Below are positions 8,172 to 16,475 of a DNA stretch of 32,277 nt, piece after piece (within the stretch, counting starts at the first letter, position 1; each line of letters begins with the position of its first letter). A program made the position numbers and the translations under genes. The notes below the pieces were generated by a model. It was not told the DNA's origin and did not search any database. It was given only the letters and a program-made list of their open reading frames with translations. The stretch comes from Nitrospirota bacterium (GTDB lineage Bacteria > Nitrospirota > Thermodesulfovibrionia > Thermodesulfovibrionales > Magnetobacteriaceae), in NCBI GenBank assembly GCA_015233615.1, contig JADFXJ010000003.1:1-32277 (forward strand), in the 5' to 3' direction.

Positions 8172-11100
8172 CTACTCCACCCTGCATAACTCCTTCAAGT
8201 CCACGTAGGCTATCACTGCCCCCACGTCCATTGCCGGGTACAGGTGCCTAAGAAGTTCCATGTATTTGTTCGCCTGCTCTATGTGGGACTGCCTCTTGTG
8301 TTTGCCGGTCTTGTAATCAACGACAAGTATATGGCTTCCCGCCTTATGGCATCCCTCACGGCACTGATCGAAGATCACCCTGTCCATCCTGTAGAGGCTC
8401 CCGTCGGAGGCGGCAAACTCCTTTTCCCTGTAAACGACCCGCCCGGGTATGTGGGAGAAAAGCCCCCGAACCTCGTCCATGGATAGAAACCCGTAGAGCG
8501 TTTCCCAAATCTCACCCCCGATCTCATCGTCGTCCGGAGAATAACCTCCAGAGGACGAGGCCTTTTTCATCGCCTCAGCCAGCTCGTGCCCAACGTCAAA
8601 TGAGGCGCTTAATGAGGCGCTAAGGGGGGCGCTTTCGGAGGAGATATAATAGAGAACCGAGTGTATGTAATCGCCCCTTTGCCTTTCCTCCACGTTAAGG
8701 AGCACGTTGTCCGTGGAATGGCCGGCAGGCTTTGCGTAGTTGTAGTGTATGGCGAAAGCCTGCCCCGGGTCTTCGTAAGTGCCGAAGGAGGCGCTTGCGG
8801 ATGGAGGCGTTTCGGGGAGCGGTTTTTCCGTTGGAGCGAACCTCTCCACGGGGAGCAGGTCAAAGGGATACTTTATATTTATCCTTCCACTTTTGGCCCC
8901 GATGACGTAGAGTTCCGATTTGGCTCTTGTAAAAGCCACGTAAAGCGAGTTGAGCCAGTTGACGTTTTCCCTGGTCTTTTCCCTGTCGTAGAGTTCTTCG
9001 AGGTAACCGGAGGCATTAGACGCCATAGCCTTCGTTATCTTCAGTATCTTTACCCCATGAGCGGTTTCGTCAAGGATGTAATCGAAACCTCTGCCTCCGG
9101 GAGATTTCCCGTACAGAAGAACTATGGCTACTGGAAAACCCAGGCCCTTAGCCTTGTGTACTGTCATTATACGCACGGCGTTGGTCTTTTTGGGCACGTC
9201 AACCGTCCATCTCGAATCGCTCCTGTCCTCGTCGGATGCAAACTCCAGGAAATCCCCGATGTTATTGGTACCGGCGTCTTCGTAATTCTTTATGGTCTCG
9301 AGTATCTTTACGAGAGTCGCCTCCTCGTCGGGCATTGTGTCAAAGACCCTGAAAACCCTGTAAATTTCCGTGGCAAGATCGTAAAGGGGCAGGTAACCCG
9401 CACCCCGGAACAGGTTGTCAAAGTATTTTTCCCATAAATGAGGGTACTCCGTCTGGAAAGCTTTATACCGCGGGCTCTGAGTCCTGGCTCTGAGGAGGAA
9501 GTTTTGAAGAGCGTCCCGGTTAAACTCCACGCCTGCCATACCCTGGAATATTTGGCCGGAGCAAAACTCGACAAAGGAGAGATCGTCCAGGGGGGAGTCG
9601 AGGAATTTCAGGAGGGCCACAAGCTCGCCGGTAATTTTTCTGTTGCGTATGTCGAGGCTGCTCAGGGAGATAAAGGGTATCTCAATCTCGTTCAGCCACC
9701 CGGCGACGTTTACCACGTCGTCGTTGCGCGGGGCAAGCACGGCTATATCGCTATATGAGTAGCCCCTTTGCACGAGTTCCCTTATGGTGTTGTGTACGAG
9801 GGCCTTTTCGGGAGGGTCTGAAACGTCGTCGGGTTGTCCGTCGGGCGATATTACCACCGACTCGGCGTATCCGCTTGCTGCCGATCCCTCTCTGGGGTGC
9901 TGGTTGTAAGTGGTGAGGCCGCTCTTGCGCGCGGCTACGGACAGCGTGGGCTCCCCGGCTACGGCCTCCTTGAATACGGCCTCGTTGAAATCGAGTATAC
10001 GCCCAAGACTCCGGTAGTTTACGTCCAGTTCCTTCACGTGATGGCGGGCGGAGGCAAAGGGGGAGTTGTCTTCGAGGCCTTTCATTATCCGGTAGTCTGC
10101 GTTTCTGAACCCGTAAATGGCCTGCTTCGTATCTCCTACGACAAACAGGCTGCCTCCCTGGGAAAGTGAGTTTTCTATCAGCGGAAGCAGGTTTTTCCAC
10201 TGTATGGGAGCCGTGTCCTGGAACTCGTCTATTAAATAGTGGTAAATGGTCTCGCCTATCCTGAAATAAACGTCAGGCACCACGTCCGATTCCATGTATT
10301 CGGAGAGCCGCCTGTTGATGTCTTCGATGAAAACCTTTCCCTGCTGCGACTTAACCCTTTCGAGCGTCTCGCCAAAAGCCTCGTACGCCTTCATAAATGG
10401 TATGAAACAGGTGTGGGCATATAAGTAAATATAGCGCCTGATTAGTTCGCCCAGGTCCGACCAGGCCGCGTTTATGGCCTCGTAGGCCTCGTTTATGGCC
10501 TCGTCGGCTTTTGCTTTTTTGTCGGGCTTGTTAACCGGCGGGATAGTTAAACCCCTCTTTAAGAGGTCTACGAACTTCCCTTGTCCGATACTGGCCAGTA
10601 TAGCGGGAAACGCGCTCCTTTGGCTTCTCTTCAACCCCATCGAGGCGCTTGCGGTGGCGCTTATGGAGGCGCTCGATGACGAGACAAATGACGACGCGAC
10701 CAAAGCCTCCAGCTCCAACGACTTAACCCGCAGACGTTCCTTAAGATTAGTCATCTCGAGTGTGTACTCTTCCACTATGGCCCGCTTGCCCGAAGACGAG
10801 AGTTTTCCGTGAATCGTCTTTATTTCCTTCAGTATGGTTATGGCCGGGTCCCAGGGGTAGGCGGAGGATTCAGGCAGGTTTTCGTGTATAAGGGAGACAA
10901 CCTCTTGCATGAAAGACGCTTCCACCGAGCCCGGCTTGACCTTCCTCAGAAACAGCTCGAAAGCATAGTCCATCATCCGGCCGTTGTCCAGGAGTATCTC
11001 GAAGTCCGGGACAAGCCCCATGTCCAAAGCCGACGCCTTAAAAATGGAGGCCATAAAGCTGTCTATCGTCCTGACCTGGAAATCGGAATAGTTTTCCAGG

Positions 11101-11528
11101 ATGGAGTCTATAGCCGACAGAGCCCTTTCCTTCAGCCATTGCGCCTCACCCGTAACGAGCCCCGCGATCTCCGCAAGTTTTTTGCCGTCTCCGGAGGCGC
11201 CTCCTTGCTGAACGTCTCCCGGTCCGGTAGATTCCAGGGCTATCTCCTTGAGCCAGAGGAGGATGCGCTCTCTCATCTCCCTTGCCGCGTTGTTGGAGAA
11301 GGTTATGGCCAACATGTTACGAGGGGAATTGTTGCTTATAGCCCCCGATAAGAGGAACTGGACAAAACGCTTCGTCAGAGCATGGGTCTTACCGGAGCCT
11401 GCCGAGGCTTTTATTACGGCAGTATGGGGAAATACCAGGTTCAGGTCTTTTTCTGAAATCTCCATAGGCGACGGGCTGCTATCCAACATACTTTCAGCCA
11501 TTGCGGGCCCCATTTTCGTCATTCCCAC
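8172..11528 (-). CDS. AddA/RecB-like UvrD-family helicase-nuclease
   Basis: This 1118-residue protein is an SF1A helicase with a C-terminal nuclease, as in AddA or RecB, which process double-strand breaks for recombination. Walker A is ASAGSGKT (41-48). Motif II is LIDEFQDTAPIQW (about 430), followed by VVGDTKQAIYGFRN (about 465), the VHKAKGLGFPV motif (about 787) and YVAFTRAKSELYV (about 865). The nuclease shows GDYIHSVL, RMDRVIFD and ILVVDYKTGK (Asp and Lys near 1070), the AddA-type PD-(D/E)xK core, and appears intact. The first codon is GTG at 11528, but ATGs at 11522, 11513, 11501 and 11489 are all plausible; the stretch coding residues 1-13 resembles dispersed non-coding repeats, so Met14 (11489) may be the true start. 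Three Ser/Ala-rich inserts are unusual. No AddB or RecC partner is next to it. Confidence 0.85.
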   Translation of the reverse strand: MGMTKMGPAMAESMLDSSPSPMEISEKDLNLVFPHTAVIKASAGSGKTHALTKRFVQFLLSGAISNNSPRNMLAITFSNNAAREMRERILLWLKEIALESTGPGDVQQGGASGDGKKLAEIAGLVTGEAQWLKERALSAIDSILENYSDFQVRTIDSFMASIFKASALDMGLVPDFEILLDNGRMMDYAFELFLRKVKPGSVEASFMQEVVSLIHENLPESSAYPWDPAITILKEIKTIHGKLSSSGKRAIVEEYTLEMTNLKERLRVKSLELEALVASSFVSSSSASISATASASMGLKRSQRSAFPAILASIGQGKFVDLLKRGLTIPPVNKPDKKAKADEAINEAYEAINAAWSDLGELIRRYIYLYAHTCFIPFMKAYEAFGETLERVKSQQGKVFIEDINRRLSEYMESDVVPDVYFRIGETIYHYLIDEFQDTAPIQWKNLLPLIENSLSQGGSLFVVGDTKQAIYGFRNADYRIMKGLEDNSPFASARHHVKELDVNYRSLGRILDFNEAVFKEAVAGEPTLSVAARKSGLTTYNQHPREGSAASGYAESVVISPDGQPDDVSDPPEKALVHNTIRELVQRGYSYSDIAVLAPRNDDVVNVAGWLNEIEIPFISLSSLDIRNRKITGELVALLKFLDSPLDDLSFVEFCSGQIFQGMAGVEFNRDALQNFLLRARTQSPRYKAFQTEYPHLWEKYFDNLFRGAGYLPLYDLATEIYRVFRVFDTMPDEEATLVKILETIKNYEDAGTNNIGDFLEFASDEDRSDSRWTVDVPKKTNAVRIMTVHKAKGLGFPVAIVLLYGKSPGGRGFDYILDETAHGVKILKITKAMASNASGYLEELYDREKTRENVNWLNSLYVAFTRAKSELYVIGAKSGRINIKYPFDLLPVERFAPTEKPLPETPPSASASFGTYEDPGQAFAIHYNYAKPAGHSTDNVLLNVEERQRGDYIHSVLYYISSESAPLSASLSASFDVGHELAEAMKKASSSGGYSPDDDEIGGEIWETLYGFLSMDEVRGLFSHIPGRVVYREKEFAASDGSLYRMDRVIFDQCREGCHKAGSHILVVDYKTGKHKRQSHIEQANKYMELLRHLYPAMDVGAVIAYVDLKELCRVE

Positions 11529-11625
11529 AGATTCCTGTTATTGCGGGCAAGTTCGGGAATCCGTCCTTTCCAGATCCGCGAGTTCAGGTGTAAGCGCGCG
11601 TTCCTGCAAATTGTTTCTGCAAATG

Positions 11626-12900
11626 TTAGTTAAGCCCGGCGTTCGTAACCGTAAAGGTAACGTTACTTCCGTTAACGGCCATGCCCATGTTGGCCCACAA
11701 GTATATGGACGTGCCGGATGCAGGAGAATATTGTACGTTGGGCACGTGCAGCGTTCCGTTTGCGGATAGAGTCGCAGGGGCACAAGCGGATACCGTCGTC
11801 GAATTAATCCCGGCGTTGCTAACCGTAAATATAACGTTACTGCCGCTAACGGCCATGCCCATGTCGGCCCACACGTATATAGATGTGCCGGATGCAGGCG
11901 TATATTGAATATTCGGCACGTGCAGCAATCCGGCCGGTGATAGAGTCGCAGGCGCGCAGAGCGTTCCGGAGGTAAGTATCGTGCCGGAGTCGCCAACCGA
12001 CGCATAGACGCCATTGCCATAGGCTACAGCATACAGAACGTTTGCAGTACCGGAATTTTTCGTATTCCATTTAACCCCGTCCGTCGAGGTAAGTATCGTA
12101 CCACCAACCCCAACCGCTACAAAAAACCCATTCCCATAGGTTGCACCCCACAGCAAATTAGTGGTCCCCGAATTAACCGAATTCCATGCCACCCCGTCCG
12201 TCGAGGTATATATCGCTCCCCCGTCTCCTATCGCTAAAAATATACCGTTGCCATAGGCGATCCAACCTATCGAAGCACCGAACACGGGAGGAACCGTTTT
12301 CCAGGCCGTCCCATCCGTCGACGTATATAGCATCGTCTGACCAATAGCGACAAAAACACCGTTGCCATAAGCTATCATATATATCGCTTCGGAGGTCCCG
12401 GAATTTCTAGATTTCCATGAAACTCCATCCGTCGAGACAAGTATAATACCGCCATCACCAACCGCTACAAAGATACCATTGCCATAGGTTATATTAAATA
12501 ACGTATTAACAGTCCCCGACGTACCCGATTTCCACGTAACTCCATCCGTAGAGGTTAGTATCGTACCTAGATCCCCAACCGCTGCAAAGACACCATTGCC
12601 ATAGGCTATAGCATCCAGCGCGTAACCGGCACCGGAATTTTTCGTATTCCATTTAACCCCATCCGCAGAAGTAAGTATCGTACCATTATCCCCAACCGCA
12701 GCGAATATGCCATTGCCATAGGTTATATCGTATAACGCATTACCAGTCCCCGAAGTACGCGGTGTCCACGTATCGGGAGAGTCCGCGTATACCGGAGTCA
12801 GTAAAAGTAATGACAATGACACGGTAAGACAAAATAAAAACAATCCATTTCTTAACAATTGCCTTCTTAACAATGGCTTTACCCCGAAACTTCTTCTCAT
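11626..12900 (-). CDS. Secreted seven-repeat beta-propeller protein
   Basis: Residues 1-39 are a long Sec signal peptide (basic start, hydrophobic LFLFCLTVSLSLLLL, cleavage after VYA). Residues 44-312 contain seven repeats of about 39 residues, each with YGNG(I/V)F..VG, then G(T/A)I(L/Y)TS.DG..W. The YGNG tetrads are at about 61, 100, 139, 178, 216, 255 and 294, which fits a seven-bladed propeller of the BNR/YCF48-like kind. Two copies of a 58-residue module follow (Cys315 to Asn366 and Cys373 to the end), each CAPATLS...LHVPN.QY.PASGTSIY.WA.MGMAV, ending in a probable beta-strand. Ligand unknown; probably an extracellular binding or adhesion protein. An AAGGA ribosome-binding site precedes the ATG. 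The module resembles sensor-type or surface proteins, but no anchor is visible. Confidence 0.75.
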   Translation of the reverse strand: MRRSFGVKPLLRRQLLRNGLFLFCLTVSLSLLLLTPVYADSPDTWTPRTSGTGNALYDITYGNGIFAAVGDNGTILTSADGVKWNTKNSGAGYALDAIAYGNGVFAAVGDLGTILTSTDGVTWKSGTSGTVNTLFNITYGNGIFVAVGDGGIILVSTDGVSWKSRNSGTSEAIYMIAYGNGVFVAIGQTMLYTSTDGTAWKTVPPVFGASIGWIAYGNGIFLAIGDGGAIYTSTDGVAWNSVNSGTTNLLWGATYGNGFFVAVGVGGTILTSTDGVKWNTKNSGTANVLYAVAYGNGVYASVGDSGTILTSGTLCAPATLSPAGLLHVPNIQYTPASGTSIYVWADMGMAVSGSNVIFTVSNAGINSTTVSACAPATLSANGTLHVPNVQYSPASGTSIYLWANMGMAVNGSNVTFTVTNAGLN

Positions 12901-12925
12901 TTTAAACCATCCTTTGCCGTCACCA

Positions 12926-12990
12926 CAGGCCCGGAACCGTCTGCCGGGCCGTCAGCCGAAATTGCGGTTCCGCAATCTATCCGTATTGTA
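12926..12990. repeat. REP-like dispersed sequence
   Basis: The stretch around GGGCCGTCAGCCGAAATTGCG (about 12946-12966) resembles 14849-14872 and 16881-16904, each GCCGTCAG(C/T)CG followed by an A/T-rich step and GCGG. It also contains short inverted pieces (GCCCGGAACCG / CGGTTCCGC). It lies between two minus-strand genes and shows no reading frame worth calling. Confidence 0.4.
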
Positions 12991-13014
12991 TTGTCATTTT
13001 CAGCCATCCTTCCT

Positions 13015-13512
13015 TTACTCGGGATAAACGAAGGGGTTGTCCCTGTCGATTTCGTCAAGTTTAGGCGGCTCTCCTTTCAGGACGAAGACGGCGAGGCCTT
13101 TTTCCGAATCGCTCTGCCGCCCCTTGTGCCAGGTACCCGTCCAGGAAATATTGACCATAATCGATTTGTCTTTAGGCGACGTCTCTTTGATGGAGACCCA
13201 GTTAGGCACGAAAACCAGATCCGCAGAATCGAAGCTCTTCATGCCGGTGGTAATGGAGATATATCCATCGTTGGTCATATCCTTTTTCATTCCTTCCTTG
13301 TTGCCTTTCAGGTAGCCGTCCTTAATGCGTTCGATTACCTCTATTGCCGAGTTGGCGACCTTTGCTTCCATGGGAGTGGCCTTTACTTCCTTTTTCCCGC
13401 ATGCAGACAGTAATAAACCGCCAACCATAACCAAAACGAGCAGCCCGACGAACTGCCGGGAGAAAAATTCGTAAAATATAACCAATCTTTTTATGACAGC
13501 CAGTCTTTTCAT
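13015..13512 (-). CDS. Small lipoprotein of unknown function
   Basis: The 165-residue product has a signal peptide with hydrophobic core FVGLLVLVMVGGLLLSAC and a lipobox LSAC with the lipid-bearing cysteine at 38; the next residues GKKE would allow outer-membrane sorting. The n-region is unusually long (about 20 residues), so an internal start is possible, although GGGAG precedes this ATG. The mature part (helix AKVANSAIEVIERIKDGYLKG, then strands including DLVFVPNWVSI and IMVNISWTGTWH) has the length and order of an NTF2-like or similar small alpha-beta fold, but I recognise no family. It ends FVYPE. Confidence 0.75.
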   Translation of the reverse strand: MKRLAVIKRLVIFYEFFSRQFVGLLVLVMVGGLLLSACGKKEVKATPMEAKVANSAIEVIERIKDGYLKGNKEGMKKDMTNDGYISITTGMKSFDSADLVFVPNWVSIKETSPKDKSIMVNISWTGTWHKGRQSDSEKGLAVFVLKGEPPKLDEIDRDNPFVYPE

Positions 13513-13559
13513 GTATATCGTCTCCCGTATCGGGTATAAAGCCCAAAGATTTAATAAAT

Positions 13560-13635
13560 AAGCTTTCAGCGAAGCTTTCCGTTATAATAAAGCTTTTCAT
13601 GGCAAAATATCAAAGCTTTTTTCGTCAAAGCTTTT
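13560..13635. repeat. Five AAGCTTT repeats
   Basis: AAGCTTT occurs at 13560, 13572, 13590, 13613 and 13628; the last three are extended to AAAGCTTTT. Spacing is 12, 18, 23 and 15 bases, so this is not a regular tandem array. It lies just upstream of the lipoprotein gene (start 13512) and could be an operator cluster or a degenerate repeat. The surrounding gap 13513-13715 has no other feature. Confidence 0.4.
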
Positions 13636-13715
13636 TCGTCTCGCCTGAAGTGGATAGCCGACGGCTGAAAAACATGGGTAATGGGCTCTGTGGCACCGGA
13701 GATTTAGTTAAGATA

Positions 13716-14645
13716 TCACCGGCGCTCATCACGGTGAGGTCCCCCCGTTGGAGCTTTCCCCGGCGGAGTCTCCTCCGATCCCGGGTTCTTCCGGCTTATC
13801 TGGAGGAATATTCTGGCCTCGTCGACCTTAACCGAGAGCATCGACAACGCCTCCTGTTCCATGGATGGCGAGAGGCCTATGGCAAGCCAGTCGCCGTCTA
13901 CCGGCGCGGCAGACGAATACGTGCCTATCTGGTCGTCAAAGCCGTGAACCTTGCAGTAGAGATTTGAAAGGTAAACGATGTGGGGCATCAAGCTTGCCGG
14001 ATCGACGTATTTATCGTTGTGGTGATGGCGTATGGAGGAGATTAGTTCGGTGGACAGGGCCCATTTCTCGCCAATGATGGCCCCTATTTCGGTGTGGTCC
14101 ATTGTGAAGAATTTCCTTTCCCTTACCGTCAGCAAGTTAGCGTCGGTTATTTTCTTTACCATGGAAAAGTAATCCTTCGGGAAGTGTTTTATGAGAAATA
14201 TCTTGCCAATGTCATGAATCAAACCCGCGATGAAGAACTCTTCGTGCTTGATGGGATCCTCGATAATGTTTTTGGCTATGAGTTTGCAACCTACGGCACA
14301 AGCAAGGCTGTGCTCCCAAAAACGTTCCACGCTGAAGGAAAAACCCCTGGATGGGTTGAAAGAAGAGAGCACTTCGGCACTGAGGGCCAGGTTTTTAATG
14401 GTGTTCATTCCCAGAAGAATTATAGCCCTGTTTATGGACGTAACCTTCTGGGGCATGCCGAAGTAGGCAGAGTTGATAAGGTTTAGCACCCTTGCAGTGA
14501 GAACCGGGTCAAGTTTTATCGCCTGGACCAAGTCTGCCGCAGAGGACTTGTCGTTTCCCGTTATGTTGATTATCTTGGATATGGTTGGCGACAAGGCCGG
14601 TATCTTCTCTATATAAGAGAGTATCTTCGACTGAGTGGCGGCCAT
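13716..14645 (-). CDS. HDOD-domain signalling protein
   Basis: This 309-residue protein is almost entirely an HDOD domain: KILSYIEKIPALSPTISKI, LVQAIKLDPVLTARVLNLINSAYFG, INRAIILLGMNTIKNLALS, then EHSLACAVGCKLIA and FIAGLIHDIGKIFL. His144-Asp145 of the HD pair and His112 are present, so metal binding is possible, unlike many HDOD proteins. HDOD proteins act in the cytoplasm in motility, stress or second-messenger signalling; no enzyme activity is established for most. The C-terminal about 25 residues are proline- and glycine-rich and disordered-looking (PPGKAPTGGPHRDERR). AGGACTAACTT ribosome-binding site before the ATG. The other HDOD protein of the window is at 29444-31078. Confidence 0.85.
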   Translation of the reverse strand: MAATQSKILSYIEKIPALSPTISKIINITGNDKSSAADLVQAIKLDPVLTARVLNLINSAYFGMPQKVTSINRAIILLGMNTIKNLALSAEVLSSFNPSRGFSFSVERFWEHSLACAVGCKLIAKNIIEDPIKHEEFFIAGLIHDIGKIFLIKHFPKDYFSMVKKITDANLLTVRERKFFTMDHTEIGAIIGEKWALSTELISSIRHHHNDKYVDPASLMPHIVYLSNLYCKVHGFDDQIGTYSSAAPVDGDWLAIGLSPSMEQEALSMLSVKVDEARIFLQISRKNPGSEETPPGKAPTGGPHRDERR

Positions 14646-15062
14646 AAGTTAGTCCTTTCCCTTTTGCCAATAACTGCGTATTTAGGTTGAAGCTAGTTGA
14701 AGCTATCAGACTATGATAGCAAAACCAGGACCAGTCTTTCAACGTGATCATTCATAGTGTTCATTGTGTCGATGTCGTCCGGTATCCCAAACCCCGACAT
14801 AAAAACAGGAGACATCACATTTTACTGTCATTGCGAGCACCTCTGAAAGAGCCGTCAGTCGTATTGGCGGGGCGCGGCAATCTCATAAAAAAAGACGAGA
14901 TTGCTTCGCTTCGCTCGCAATTACAAACTTCTAAATCGGAATTTGGGGGTATACTTTTATCCCAATATTTTCACGTGATGTGTTAAAATAACGGCCAATA
15001 GAACGTGAAAAATCCATTATCCGCAGATGAAACAACGATAGCTGACAGTAAGCGGGCGGTAA
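14646..15062. other. Divergent intergenic region with REP hairpin
   Basis: This 417-base gap separates the HDOD gene (leftward) from the potassium channel (rightward), so it should hold both promoters; I cannot fix clear -35/-10 pairs. Its main content is the palindrome at 14830-14921. Short frames inside it are products of the repeat and are not called. Confidence 0.5.
14830..14921. repeat. REP-type double-stem palindrome
   Basis: Outer stem ATTGCGAGC (14830-14838) pairs with GCTCGCAAT (14913-14921). Inner stem GCAATCTC (14877-14884) pairs with GAGATTGC (14897-14904). The form (TGTCATTGCGAGC ... GAGATTGCTTCGCTTCGCTCGCAAT) is a widely seen intergenic repeat type in Gram-negative genomes. Confidence 0.75.
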
Positions 15063-16094
15063 TTGAAAAGCAAGATATTGCATGTGTTTTACAGGAAGTT
15101 TACCACGGGATTCACGCTGCTGGCCATAATCCTTGGCACGGGGACAACCGGGTACTGGTTCATCGGCGACAGGCAATACACCATACTGGATTGTTTTTAC
15201 ATGACGTTTACGACCATCTCCACCATCGGGTTCGGAGAGATAATAGACATGTCCGGCAAGCCCTACGGGCGTGTGTTCACGATGCTGATAGCTTTTACGG
15301 GGATAGGCGTGCTGACCTACCTCTTATCGAATTTTACCGCCTTCATCGTAGGGGGCGAGCTAAAGGAGGCTTTCGAAATGAAGAACATGGAGAGCAAAAT
15401 AAACAATATGTCAAACCACTACATAGTGTGCGGCGTAGAGGGTGACGGCTATTATATAGTCCACGAGCTCTTCGCCACGGCGAGGCAGAGCGTGGTGATA
15501 GATATAGACAGGAAGAAGATAGACAGGGTACTGGAGATTTGCCCGGAGCAGCTCTACATAGAAGGCGACGCCACGGACAACAACGTTCTCATCAGCGCAG
15601 GCATAATGAGGGCTAAGGGACTTTTTGCATCAGCCGGAGACGATCACCATAACCTGGTTGTAGGCCTTACGGCCAAACAACTCAACCCTGGCATAAAAGT
15701 AGTCGCCCGGTGCAAGGAGATAAAAAACAAGGAGAAGATAAAGATAGCCGGGGCCGACGTAGTCGTATCTCCCCACTTCATAGGCGGCCTTCGTATGACC
15801 TCGGAGATGGTAAGACCCGCCGTGGTGACGTTTCTGGACACCATGCTCAGGGACAGAGAGAAGAACCTGCGAATAGAAGAGGTGGCAATTCCGGAAGATT
15901 TCAAAATCAGGCAACTCGGCTCTTTAAACCTGGGTAAATTCTCATCCTCACTCCTGCTGGCCGTAAAGAAAAACAAAGACTGGACCTACAACCCTCCGGA
16001 ACACCACGCCATAACCCCGGGCAGCGTACTTATTTTTATGACGACACCCGAAGAGAGAGCTGACCTGCGTAATTACTTCCACACGGACGCATAG
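15063..16094 (+). CDS. Two-helix potassium channel with RCK (TrkA-N and TrkA-C) domains
   Basis: The 343-residue protein begins with TM1 (FTLLAIILGTGTTGYWFI), then a pore helix and selectivity filter TISTIGFGE (filter Thr54 to Gly58), then TM2 (VFTMLIAFTGIGVLTYLL). The usual filter is TVGYG; IGFG occurs in some prokaryotic channels. From about 118 a RCK/TrkA-N Rossmann domain follows (NHYIVCGVEGDGYYIV, VVIDIDRKKID, LYIEGDATDNNVL); its glycine loop reads GVEGDG where GxGxxG is usual. A TrkA-C domain closes the protein (about 255-340). It should be a ligand-gated K+ channel in the inner membrane, like MthK. The start is TTG at 15063 with a weak GGCGG; GTG at 15084 is an alternative. No operon partner. 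Confidence 0.85.
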   Translation: MKSKILHVFYRKFTTGFTLLAIILGTGTTGYWFIGDRQYTILDCFYMTFTTISTIGFGEIIDMSGKPYGRVFTMLIAFTGIGVLTYLLSNFTAFIVGGELKEAFEMKNMESKINNMSNHYIVCGVEGDGYYIVHELFATARQSVVIDIDRKKIDRVLEICPEQLYIEGDATDNNVLISAGIMRAKGLFASAGDDHHNLVVGLTAKQLNPGIKVVARCKEIKNKEKIKIAGADVVVSPHFIGGLRMTSEMVRPAVVTFLDTMLRDREKNLRIEEVAIPEDFKIRQLGSLNLGKFSSSLLLAVKKNKDWTYNPPEHHAITPGSVLIFMTTPEERADLRNYFHTDA

Positions 16095-16196
16095 TTTTTT
16101 CTCCCGTCGGGTACTTAAAATTATCTTTCCGGACGGATTCGGAGACTTGCCCGCGGCGGCGTAACAAGGATTATTTTGTAAATTTTCCTGGAAATA

Positions 16197-16225
16197 TTGA
16201 CAAATTCCACTATAAATGTTAAATT
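16197..16225 (+). promoter_or_regulatory. Possible promoter of rpsU
   Basis: A perfect -35 TTGACA (16197-16202) is followed after 17 bases by TAAATT (4 of 6 matches, 16220-16225). It is 56 bases before the rpsU start, in an A+T-rich stretch. Confidence 0.4.
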
Positions 16226-16280
16226 ATTAACTATATTTAAATGAAAACTAAAACTTTAATGAAAGGGAGGGGGGTTATGA

Positions 16281-16475
16281 ATGCCGATGGTTAGCGTTAA
16301 AGACAGCGATTCCTTCGAGCTCGCACTTAAGCGATTTAAGAAGCAGTGCGAGAAAGAAGGCATCTTGTCCGAGATAAAAAGAAGAGAACACTACGAGAAA
16401 CCAAGTATCAAGAGAAAGAAAAAAGTTATTGCCGCCAGGAAAAAAGCTGCAAAGCGCATGGCTGTAAATCAGTAG
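16281..16475 (+). CDS. rpsU: 30S ribosomal protein S21
   Basis: The 64-residue protein has the S21 pattern: [45 protein letters not shown], and a basic tail [15 protein letters not shown]21 helps the 30S subunit bind mRNA leaders. A long GGGAGGGGGG ribosome-binding site lies 6 bases before this ATG, and an in-frame second ATG at 16287 is less well placed. In many bacteria rpsU heads the rpsU-dnaG-rpoD operon; here dnaG follows only after a 527-base repeat-filled gap, and rpoD does not follow dnaG. Confidence 0.95.
   Translation: MPMVSVKDSDSFELALKRFKKQCEKEGILSEIKRREHYEKPSIKRKKKVIAARKKAAKRMAVNQ

Noticed and set aside
8661-9437. 258-codon plus-strand frame opposite the AddA-like gene
   Set aside because: It lies wholly opposite conserved helicase motifs and shows no family features.
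14744-14986. 80-codon plus-strand frame before the channel gene
   Set aside because: It runs through the REP hairpin and has no ribosome-binding site or family match.
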